Assembly: GCA_002898995.1 (NCBI GenBank)
Contig: BEIM01000134.1
Span: 1-8,395, forward strand
DNA: 8,395 bases
Direction: 5' to 3'
Source: a bacterium HR36
Lineage (GTDB): Bacteria; Planctomycetota; Planctomycetia; Gemmatales; HRBIN36
Every line of letters starts with the position of its first letter. Position 1 is the first letter of the stretch. Below the pieces are notes generated by a model, which was not told where the DNA came from, did not search any database, and saw nothing but the letters and a program-made list of their open reading frames with translations. The position numbers and the translations under genes are program-made. Shown here piece after piece: positions 1 to 5,635 of the stretch.

Positions 1-907
1 ACCGCTACCATTCCGTGAGCGGCCGTTCCAGATCACCAAGTTTATGGTGATCGAGTTACTGGTGGCGTTGATCCTGGCCGCGATTTATGTGCCCATTGCT
101 CGACGGGCGCGGAGTGGCCAGCCCCCCAAAGGTTTTTTCTGGAACTGTTTCGAGGGGATCCTGACTTTCCTGCGGGACGAAGTGGCTAAGCCGTACATCG
201 GCGAAAAAGATGCCGACCGCTTCGTTCCATATATTTGGACGGTGTTTCTGTTTATTCTGTTTTGCAACCTGCTGGGATTGGTGCCGTTTTTGGGGTCGCC
301 GACTGGGGATTTGAGCGTGACCGGAGCGCTGGCGTTTTGCAGCTTTTTACTGATTCACGGTGCGGCCATCAGTTACCAGCTGGCACATGGCGGGCATCAC
401 GGCAACGAGCAGGTCGGGCATGAGGAGCACGGCCCTGCTGGGGCTGTTGACCAGGGACATGTTAATGCGGACAGTTCGAGAAGTGGGCACTCCAGCGCAG
501 GGCACTCGGCAGGTTCGATACCGCTGGTGCTGGCTCCGATTGTCGGGTTGTACCGTTACATCCTGGCCCATGTACCGCAAACCGGCATCCCGCTAATTCT
601 AGGCTGGCCGCTGATCCTGATGATCGTGGCCATCGAGTTTCTCGGCCATTTCATCAAAGCGAGTGTGCTGGCCGTGCGACTTTTCGCCAATATTTTCGCC
701 GGACACACCGTGCTGGCGTTTATCATGTCCTTTATCGTGATGGCCAAGAACGCCCATCCGCTGATTTGGGGCATAGTCACAGCCGGCAGTGTCTTCGGGG
801 TGGTGGCGCTGAGCCTGCTGGAGATTTTCGTCGCTTTTCTGCAGGCGTTCATTTTCACCTTCTTGACGGCACTCTTTCTCGGCTTCCAACTGCACATGGA
901 GCACTAG
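1..907 (+). CDS. atpB: F1Fo ATP synthase subunit a (5' partial)
   Basis: Subunit a is the integral-membrane stator protein that forms the two ion half-channels facing the c-ring. The frame is open from base 2 through an internal ATG at base 44. Upstream codons read RPFQITKFM, which resembles the conserved stretch before the first visible helix, so the true start lies left of the window. Counting from the ATG at 44, the essential Arg is R212 (in VRLFANIFAG), with family polar residues E199, H202 and E260, and Q267 in FLQAF near the C-terminus. Several hydrophobic helices are evident (about residues 2-19, 61-83, 93-112, 181-203, 206-232, 240-281). Residues 115-155 form a soluble Gly/His-rich loop with eight histidines that shorter homologues lack. 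The gene ends with TAG, 179 bases before atpE. Identity is secure; the N-terminus is unseen. Confidence 0.97.
   Translation, partial: PLPFRERPFQITKFMVIELLVALILAAIYVPIARRARSGQPPKGFFWNCFEGILTFLRDEVAKPYIGEKDADRFVPYIWTVFLFILFCNLLGLVPFLGSPTGDLSVTGALAFCSFLLIHGAAISYQLAHGGHHGNEQVGHEEHGPAGAVDQGHVNADSSRSGHSSAGHSAGSIPLVLAPIVGLYRYILAHVPQTGIPLILGWPLILMIVAIEFLGHFIKASVLAVRLFANIFAGHTVLAFIMSFIVMAKNAHPLIWGIVTAGSVFGVVALSLLEIFVAFLQAFIFTFLTALFLGFQLHMEH
386..505 (+). other. His/Gly-rich loop insertion in subunit a
   Basis: This stretch encodes about 40 residues of low complexity (H, G, S, E, A), including AHGGHHGNEQ and SGHSSAGHSAG, with eight His. It lies between two hydrophobic segments of AtpB and has no hydrophobic core, so it is a loop outside the bilayer. 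The composition is seen directly. Metal or proton binding would be speculation. Confidence 0.75.
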
Positions 908-931
908 GGGGAGGCCCACGGCTTTCAAACA

Positions 932-957
932 CCACAGCGGGCTGACGCCTGCCGCTC
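932..957 (-). repeat. Dispersed palindromic repeat, copy A (reverse orientation)
   Basis: Read on the minus strand this is GAGCGGCAGGCGTCAGCCCG followed by CTGTGG. It matches copies at 5559-5584 and 7958-7982 with few differences. The core GGCAGGC-GTCA-GCCCGCT can fold into a short hairpin with a 4-base loop, one mismatch and one G-T pair. It lies 24 bases after the atpB stop, in the atpB-atpE gap. Confidence 0.7.
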
Positions 958-997
958 GCACGTGCATTCTTCTACTTGCGAAGCAAAAGGCAAGCTG

Positions 998-1017
998 CAT
1001 TCCGATTTCTGGGAATG
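998..1017. repeat. Inverted repeat in atpB-atpE gap
   Basis: CATTCC (998-1003) and GGAATG (1012-1017) are perfect 6-base complements around an 8-base loop. There is no T-run after it, so it is not a standard terminator. It could be an mRNA hairpin between atpB and atpE affecting transcript stability or processing. Its function is unknown. Confidence 0.4.
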
Positions 1018-1027
1018 ACGGGAGAGC

Positions 1028-1090
1028 ATGAGTAACTGGCGCCGACTTCGGTGCCTCGGAACATTCGCCCACAGAAAGGAGGAACGATGA
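1028..1090 (+). other. Candidate 20-codon leader ORF ending on the atpE start
   Basis: An ATG preceded at short distance by GGGAG (1020-1024) opens a 20-residue frame, MSNWRRLRCLGTFAHRKEER, rich in Arg. Its TGA (1088-1090) overlaps the atpE ATG as ATGA, a geometry typical of translational coupling. The frame reads through the atpE ribosome-binding site. It could equally be chance, since any ATGA start has some upstream frame. There is no homology evidence. Confidence 0.2.
1075..1082 (+). promoter_or_regulatory. Strong ribosome-binding site of atpE
   Basis: AAAGGAGG lies 4 bases before the ATG at 1087 and fixes that codon as the start, rather than the in-frame GTG at 1051 upstream of the site. 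It is the best Shine-Dalgarno match in the window. That fits the need for many copies of subunit c per enzyme. Confidence 0.85.
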
Positions 1091-1401
1091 AGCACACGCT
1101 GATGAGCCTGGGTCTGGTGATGATGGCGCTGCTGGTACTGGCCATGCCCGCGCTGGCAGTGGATCAAGGCGCGCACCCGTTTTACGGCAATGCCGTCGGC
1201 GCCGGATTCGGCACGGCGCTGGTGCTGATCGGTGCTGGCTGGGGATTCGGTCGGATTGGCCAGGCAGCGCTGGAAGGGATGGCTCGGCAACCCGAAATCG
1301 CACCGCGCATTCAAACGGGAATGCTGATTATTGCGGCCCTGCTAGAAGGGGCCACGTTCTTTGCACTGATTGTCTGCATCATCATGGCGGTAAAAGCGTA
1401 A
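1087..1401 (+). CDS. atpE: F1Fo ATP synthase subunit c (c-ring)
   Basis: This is the rotor-ring subunit that carries the transported ion. The 104-residue protein has an N-terminal Lys/His, a hydrophobic run and an ALA motif (about residues 1-24), resembling a cleavable signal peptide. The remaining 80 residues match the usual c-subunit length. Two helices follow: residues about 36-60 (Gly-rich, GAGWGFGRIG) and 75-101. They are joined by the conserved polar loop ARQPE (66-70). The ion-binding carboxylate is E87 in ALLEGATFF. The Na+ ligand pattern is absent: the position of the helix-1 Gln is F54, and the Ser/Thr/Tyr after the Glu are Gly/Ala/Phe, so proton transport is inferred. A strong ribosome-binding site sets the start. 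Confidence 0.97.
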   Translation: MKHTLMSLGLVMMALLVLAMPALAVDQGAHPFYGNAVGAGFGTALVLIGAGWGFGRIGQAALEGMARQPEIAPRIQTGMLIIAALLEGATFFALIVCIIMAVKA

Positions 1402-1443
1402 ATCAAGGAGTCTGCCAAGCGAGCGCGCACAAAGGTGTCGAAG

Positions 1444-1503
1444 ATGGACGTGGCAGACGGCCAACTTCGGCTACTAGCCGAGCCTTGGGAGGGCACTGGG
1501 TGA
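1444..1503 (+). other. Candidate 19-codon ORF ending on the atpF start
   Basis: ATG at 1444 follows AAAGG (1431-1435) by 8 bases and opens MDVADGQLRLLAEPWEGTG. Its TGA (1501-1503) shares one base with the atpF ATG (TGATG). The frame is the same as atpE's, and it stays open from the atpE TAA onward. It resembles the short ORF before atpE in size and junction type. This is suggestive of coupling but weak evidence of a real peptide. Confidence 0.18.
1487..1493 (+). promoter_or_regulatory. Ribosome-binding site of atpF
   Basis: GGGAGGG lies 9 bases before ATG 1503 and 6 before the in-frame GTG 1500. It excludes the upstream in-frame TTG (1485), which overlaps it. ATG 1503 is chosen; GTG 1500 would add one residue. 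Confidence 0.7.
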
Positions 1504-2183
1504 TGGTCTGGAAGGATGCCCCAACAGGCAGCCGATGGCTGGGGATTATCAAGGTCTTGGTCTTGCCGCTGGCTATAGTAGGGCTGCTAGCGGGCGCGGG
1601 TGTGCTGGTGGCGGCGGAAGGGCACGCGCCGAGCAATGAGGAAGGGCCGCTTTCCTTTTCGCTCGACCTGGCGGTGTGGAGTTTGGTCGTTTTCCTGTTG
1701 CTGCTGGTAGTGCTGCGGAAACTAGCCTGGCAGCCGATGCTGGAAGGCTTACGCCGGCGCGAGGAGCACATCCGCCGGGCTCTGCAAGAAGCCGAGCAGG
1801 CGCGGGCGGAAGCGCAGCGTATCCGCGAACAGCTGCAACAGGAAATGCAACGGGTCGGTGAGAAGGTCCGCGAGATTCTCGACGAGGCCCGCCGCGATGC
1901 CGAACGCACGGCTGAGGAGATTCGCGGCCGTGGCCTGGCCGAGGTGCAGGCGGAACGGGAACGGCTGCTACGCGAACTGGCACGCGCCCGCGACCAGGCA
2001 TTACAACAACTCTGGCAGGAATCTGTGCGCCTGGCGGTGCTCATCTCGCAAAAGACGCTACGCCGGTCCCTGAGCGAAGAGGATCATCGTCGGCTGCTGG
2101 ACGAGGCCCTGGCCGAACTCCGCCAGCACAGCGAACGCTACGAACGCGAACACGCCGCCCTGGTCGGCAATTTCCAGCCCTAA
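1503..2183 (+). CDS. atpF: F1Fo ATP synthase subunit b (peripheral stalk)
   Basis: This subunit links the membrane a subunit to delta and the alpha/beta head. The 226-residue protein is longer than the roughly 156-170 common for b. Residues about 13-37 are hydrophobic, end in Ala-Ala, and look like a signal peptide or extra anchor. A polar linker (38-52) follows, then the canonical membrane helix (about 55-71), which ends in RKLAWQPM. Residues 80-215 are a charged Glu/Arg/Gln-rich helix without prolines, the expected long dimerising stalk. It includes REEHIRRALQEAEQARAEA and the ISQKTLRRSLSEEDHRRLLD segment typical of the delta-facing end. The gene starts 101 bases after atpE and ends 52 bases before atpH. 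Identity is secure from domain layout and operon position. Confidence 0.95.
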   Translation: MVWKDAPTGSRWLGIIKVLVLPLAIVGLLAGAGVLVAAEGHAPSNEEGPLSFSLDLAVWSLVVFLLLLVVLRKLAWQPMLEGLRRREEHIRRALQEAEQARAEAQRIREQLQQEMQRVGEKVREILDEARRDAERTAEEIRGRGLAEVQAERERLLRELARARDQALQQLWQESVRLAVLISQKTLRRSLSEEDHRRLLDEALAELRQHSERYEREHAALVGNFQP

Positions 2184-2235
2184 CCCGGCTCTCTCGCGCT
2201 CCACAACGCCTCTGCCTTCCCGAAGATACGCGAAC

Positions 2236-2913
2236 ATGAGCGAATCTTCTGCACACCAGCATACTTATCCGCATCCGCAAGTCGTCGATCGCCCCTGGTA
2301 TCCGACAGTGCTGGATATCAAGGGGCAGCAGATCGCTCGGGTCTATGCCGAAGCACTGCTGAAAGCGGCGCGGCAGCAGCAGGCTGAGGACGCGGTGCTG
2401 GAGGAACTGGACTCGCTGGTGGACGATGTTCTGCACAGTTATCCGGAGCTGGAGTTGTATCTGGCGAGTGGGATCGTGTCGCGGCGGCGCAAGGCCGAGA
2501 CCATTCACAAACTGTTTGAGGGCCGCGCTCATCCCCTCGTGCTGCATTTTCTGCTCGTGCTCAACGACCACGATCGCCTCGATCTGCTGCGCACAATGGT
2601 CAAAGCTTACAAGCAACTGCGAGATCGAGAAGCACGACGGGTGCGTGTGGAGGTAGTGTCGGCGGTGCCCCTGGGCGAAGGCTACTTAGAACAAATCACC
2701 GGGCAATTGCGGGATATTTTCCACTTAGAACCGCTGGTGTACAATCGCGTCGAGCCGGAGTTGCTCGGCGGTCTGGTCGTGCGGATGGGCGACTGGGTAT
2801 TCGATGGTTCGCTGCGCAGCTCTCTGGAAAAACTGGAAAAGGAACTTCTAGCGAGGTCGGCCTATGCGATTCAAACCCAACGAGATCGTTTCAGTACTGC
2901 AAGCGGAGATTGA
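2236..2913 (+). CDS. atpH: F1Fo ATP synthase subunit delta (OSCP-like)
   Basis: Delta caps the alpha/beta head and binds the b stalk, holding the stator together. The 225-residue protein is longer than the usual roughly 180. The family start (ARVYAEALLKAA) begins near residue 34, after a polar extension containing HQHTYPHP. The helical N-terminal domain runs to about 130, including LVLHFLLVLNDHDRLDLL. The C-terminal domain carries the conserved EPELLGGLVVRMGDWVFDGS (173-192). About 20 further residues follow the usual end (SLEKLEKELL); residues 210-225 are encoded inside the atpA overlap. ATG 2236 has only a weak upstream GAAG as ribosome-binding site. An in-frame GTG at 2308 would trim the extension but has no visible site either. 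The 50-base overlap with atpA suggests translational coupling. Confidence 0.94.
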   Translation: MSESSAHQHTYPHPQVVDRPWYPTVLDIKGQQIARVYAEALLKAARQQQAEDAVLEELDSLVDDVLHSYPELELYLASGIVSRRRKAETIHKLFEGRAHPLVLHFLLVLNDHDRLDLLRTMVKAYKQLRDREARRVRVEVVSAVPLGEGYLEQITGQLRDIFHLEPLVYNRVEPELLGGLVVRMGDWVFDGSLRSSLEKLEKELLARSAYAIQTQRDRFSTASGD

Positions 2914-4552
2914 ACAATATCGCGCCCAATTGGAGGCCCGCGAAGTCGGGCGGGTGCTGGAAGTCGGCGACGGCATTGCCCGCGTCTATGGCCTGAGCGG
3001 GGTCATGTCGGGGGAAATGATTGAGTTCACCCGCACCGGTGTGATGGGCCTGGCCTTCAACCTGGAAGAGACCTCGGTCGGCGTGATCATCCTGGGGGAC
3101 TACTTGGAAATTCGGGAAGGGGATGAGGTACGCGCCACGGGACAACTGCTGCGTGTGCCGGTCGGCGATGCCCTGATTGGCCGCGTCGTGGATCCGCTGG
3201 GCAATCCGCTCGATGGCAAAGGGCCGATTGTTACGCCTTACTCACGCCTGGTAGAATCGCCTGCCCCGGGTGTCGCCGAACGCCAGCCCGTCAATGTCCC
3301 GTTGCAAACCGGCATCAAGGCCATTGATAGCATGACGCCGATCGGACGGGGCCAGCGCGAATTGATTATCGGCGACCGCAAGACCGGCAAAACGGCCATC
3401 GCCGTGGACACGATTATCAATCAAAAGGACGAAAACGTCATCTGCGTGTACGTAGCCATCGGGCAAAAAGAATCCACGGTGGCGCAGGTCATCGAAGCGT
3501 TGCGCCAGCATGGGGCGATGGACTATACCATTGTCGTGGTCGCCTCGTCATCAGCACCGGCGGCGTTGCAATACATCGCTCCTTACGCCGGCTGCGCCAT
3601 GGCCGAGTACTACATGTACGAGCAGGGACGCGATACCCTCTGCGTTTACGACGACCTAAGCAAGCAGGCGGCGGCATATCGGCAACTCTCGCTGCTCATG
3701 CGCCGGCCTCCGGGCCGCGAGGCGTATCCCGGCGACATTTTTTACTGCCACTCCCGCTTGCTCGAGCGCTCCGCCAAACTCGCCGAGCATTGGGTCATTG
3801 TCCCCCAATCCGTTCCCGATCAGGAAGTGACTGCCGAGCATTCCGTGGTACGCAACCCGGACGGCTCGCCTCGCGTCTTCAAAGGCCCCCTGGAAAAGAA
3901 ACACGCCCAGGAGGAAGTTCTGCCGCACTATCCTGGACACAAGCTGGCCAAACTGCCGAAGTCAGGCGGCTCGCTGACGGCGCTGCCGATCATCGAAACG
4001 CTCGAAGGCGAGGTCTCCGCGTACATTCCGACCAACGTTATCTCCATCACCGACGGCCAAATTTACCTGCAGCCGAGCCTGTTCTTCGCCGGTGTGCGGC
4101 CGGCGATTGATGTAGGTATCTCGGTGTCGCGAGTCGGGGGCAAGGCGCAGATTCCCGCCATGAAACAGGTCGCCGGCAGTCTCCGCCTGGACCTGGCGGC
4201 TTTCCGGGAATTGGAGGCCTTCGCCCAACTCGGTACTGAACTTGACCGCGCTACCCAGGCACAATTGGATCGCGGTTACCGCATGGTCGAAATTCTCAAA
4301 CAGCCTCAATACAAACCGATGCACGTCGCCGACCAGGTGATGATCATCTTCGCCGGCACGCGCGGCTACCTCGACAACATTCCCGTTCGCCACGTTGCTG
4401 CCTGGGAAGATCAGTTCCTCCGCTTCCTGCGCGAACAGGTCCCTGAAGTCCGCAACGCTCTGATCCGCGAAAAGAAACTCACTCCCGAAATTGAGGCCAA
4501 TCTGATCAAGGCGATCGAATTCTTCCAGACGCAGTTCAAACCGCCGGCCTAA
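2864..4552 (+). CDS. atpA: F1Fo ATP synthase subunit alpha
   Basis: Alpha is the non-catalytic nucleotide-binding subunit of the alpha3beta3 head. ATG 2864 gives the expected N-terminus (MRFKPNEI...EVGRVLEVGDGIARVYGLSG) with GAGG 7 bases upstream, although it lies inside the atpH coding end. The beta-barrel covers about residues 25-95. The P-loop is GDRKTGKT (170-177), with Lys where many homologues have Gln. Walker B is TLCVYDDLSKQA (D263/D264). The arginine finger reaching the catalytic site is R423 in SVSRVGG. The protein has 562 residues against about 500-515 usual. The excess is one insertion at about 306-367, between HSRLLERSAK and GGSLTALPIIET. The C-terminal helical domain ends normally. 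atpG follows after 19 bases. Confidence 0.98.
   Translation: MRFKPNEIVSVLQAEIEQYRAQLEAREVGRVLEVGDGIARVYGLSGVMSGEMIEFTRTGVMGLAFNLEETSVGVIILGDYLEIREGDEVRATGQLLRVPVGDALIGRVVDPLGNPLDGKGPIVTPYSRLVESPAPGVAERQPVNVPLQTGIKAIDSMTPIGRGQRELIIGDRKTGKTAIAVDTIINQKDENVICVYVAIGQKESTVAQVIEALRQHGAMDYTIVVVASSSAPAALQYIAPYAGCAMAEYYMYEQGRDTLCVYDDLSKQAAAYRQLSLLMRRPPGREAYPGDIFYCHSRLLERSAKLAEHWVIVPQSVPDQEVTAEHSVVRNPDGSPRVFKGPLEKKHAQEEVLPHYPGHKLAKLPKSGGSLTALPIIETLEGEVSAYIPTNVISITDGQIYLQPSLFFAGVRPAIDVGISVSRVGGKAQIPAMKQVAGSLRLDLAAFRELEAFAQLGTELDRATQAQLDRGYRMVEILKQPQYKPMHVADQVMIIFAGTRGYLDNIPVRHVAAWEDQFLRFLREQVPEVRNALIREKKLTPEIEANLIKAIEFFQTQFKPPA
3779..3964 (+). other. Approximately 56-residue insertion in alpha nucleotide-binding domain
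   Basis: Typical alpha subunits have about six residues between the Lys of HSRLLERAAK and GGSLTALP. Here there are about 62 (residues 306-367). The insert is in frame, hydrophilic, rich in Pro, His and Lys, and contains EVTAEHSVVRNPDGSPRVFK and HYPGHKLAKLPK. No stop codon or abrupt base-composition change is visible, so it looks like a true protein insertion rather than an intron. Comparison lengths are from family knowledge. Confidence 0.8.
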
Positions 4553-4571
4553 TGAGATTGGGGGGCCAGCT

Positions 4572-5528
4572 ATGCCGAAGCTGCGGCACTTGGTATTGCG
4601 GCGTAAAGCCGTTCAAAATATCCGCAAAATCACCCGCACGATGGAGCTTATTGCGACAGCGCGGTTCAAACGCGCTTTAGACCGGGCTGTGGAAGCGGAA
4701 GCTTATACGCGGAAAATTGCCGAACTGGCGGCCGACCTCAGTAGCGCGGCACTGCCCGCCTCATCCGGCGCTGCTCCCGCCGCGTTGCGTCATCCCTTGC
4801 TGGAGAAGCGCGAACCGGTGCGCAGCAGCCTGCTGCTGGTGATCTGCTCCAATCGCGGCTTGTGTGGCGGCTACAACACCAACATTCTTCGCGTGGCCAG
4901 CGATCGCATGCAGCATTACCAACAAGCAGGCATTCAACTGCATCTGGAGTTATCGGGCAAACGCGCCATTGCTTACTTCCGTTACCACGGCATCCCTTCC
5001 GAAGCCCAGTACACCCATTTCGAAGACAAGCCGCGCTTCGAGGAAGTCGAGGTTCTGGCGAACCGTTACCTAGAGGGCTATTTAGGACGGCGATTTGACC
5101 AGGTCGAGGTGGCGTACATGAAGTTTCTCAGCGCTTCCCGGCAAACACCGGTAGTCGAGACGCTTCTGCCGCTGAGCACCATTGCCCCACCACTGCGCCG
5201 CACCACACAACCCGGCCAGGTTTCTCCCGCCACGACTACCACCCTCCCGAGCAGAGCAGACCTGGTTCCCGTTGAATACGAGTTCCTTCCCGATCCCCGC
5301 AGCATCCTGGAAGAATTGCTGCCGATGTCGTTGAAAGTGCGGCTGTTCAAGTGTTTTCTCGATGCAGCTGTCAGCGAGCAGATCGCTCGCCGCATCGCCA
5401 TGAAACAGGCCACCGATAATGCTACGGAAATGATCCGCCTCATCACCCGGCAGTATAATCGTGCACGCCAAGCCAACATCACCAAGGAAATCCTCGAAGT
5501 CATCAGCGGGGCGGAAGCTTTGAAATAA
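4572..5528 (+). CDS. atpG: F1Fo ATP synthase subunit gamma (rotor shaft)
   Basis: Gamma is the central shaft that turns inside the alpha/beta head and couples rotation to ATP synthesis. The N-terminal helix reads KAVQNIRKITRTMELIATAR (13-32), matching the family ITKAM region. The Rossmann-like middle domain holds SNRGLCGGYN (93-102). The C-terminal helix has MKQATDNATEMIRLITRQYN (277-296) and ends in ANITKEILEVISGAEAL as expected. The length, 318 residues, exceeds the usual roughly 285-295. The extra part is a Pro/Thr-rich stretch at about 204-231 (TIAPPLRRTTQPGQ...TTTTLP) in the middle domain, which otherwise has normal flanks. The start lies 19 bases after atpA, with a G-rich but imperfect ribosome-binding stretch. 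Confidence 0.97.
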   Translation: MPKLRHLVLRRKAVQNIRKITRTMELIATARFKRALDRAVEAEAYTRKIAELAADLSSAALPASSGAAPAALRHPLLEKREPVRSSLLLVICSNRGLCGGYNTNILRVASDRMQHYQQAGIQLHLELSGKRAIAYFRYHGIPSEAQYTHFEDKPRFEEVEVLANRYLEGYLGRRFDQVEVAYMKFLSASRQTPVVETLLPLSTIAPPLRRTTQPGQVSPATTTTLPSRADLVPVEYEFLPDPRSILEELLPMSLKVRLFKCFLDAAVSEQIARRIAMKQATDNATEMIRLITRQYNRARQANITKEILEVISGAEALK

Positions 5529-5558
5529 ACGTACCGCCCATTGTCAGCAAAAAAACAG

Positions 5559-5584
5559 CAGTGGCGGGCGTCAGCCCACCGTGG
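5559..5584 (+). repeat. Dispersed palindromic repeat, copy B
   Basis: The core is GGCGGGCGTCAGCCCACC followed by GTGG. The arms GGCGGGC and GCCCACC pair around GTCA with one mismatch. It matches copy A (minus strand) and copy C. It sits in the atpG-atpD gap, 30 bases after the atpG stop, so it would be transcribed as a small hairpin inside the operon mRNA, well before the atpD ribosome-binding site. Confidence 0.75.
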
Positions 5585-5620
5585 CTAACGGAACAACCAG
5601 TCGCATACAAGCGCGGCTCC

Positions 5621-5629
5621 AGAGAGGAG
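5621..5629 (+). promoter_or_regulatory. Ribosome-binding site of atpD
   Basis: AGAGAGGAG ends 6 bases before ATG 5636 and directly abuts the in-frame ATG 5630, which is too close. It therefore favours 5636. It also excludes the in-frame GTG at 5561, which lies inside repeat copy B and would add 25 residues unrelated to beta. Confidence 0.8.
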
Positions 5630-5635
5630 ATGGCT

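Noticed and set aside
599..1303. 234-codon open frame on the minus strand across atpB and atpE
   Set aside because: It is antisense to two unmistakable conserved genes, is Arg/Ser/Pro-rich, and has no recognisable motif.
1403..2044. 213-codon minus-strand frame opposite atpF
   Set aside because: Extremely Ser/Arg/Cys-rich composition is the expected antisense shadow of the Glu/Arg/Ala-rich stalk helix.
5529..5635. Intra-operon terminator or promoter at repeat copy B
   Set aside because: The hairpin is short with a mismatch, has no following T-run, and I see no convincing -35/-10 pair before atpD.
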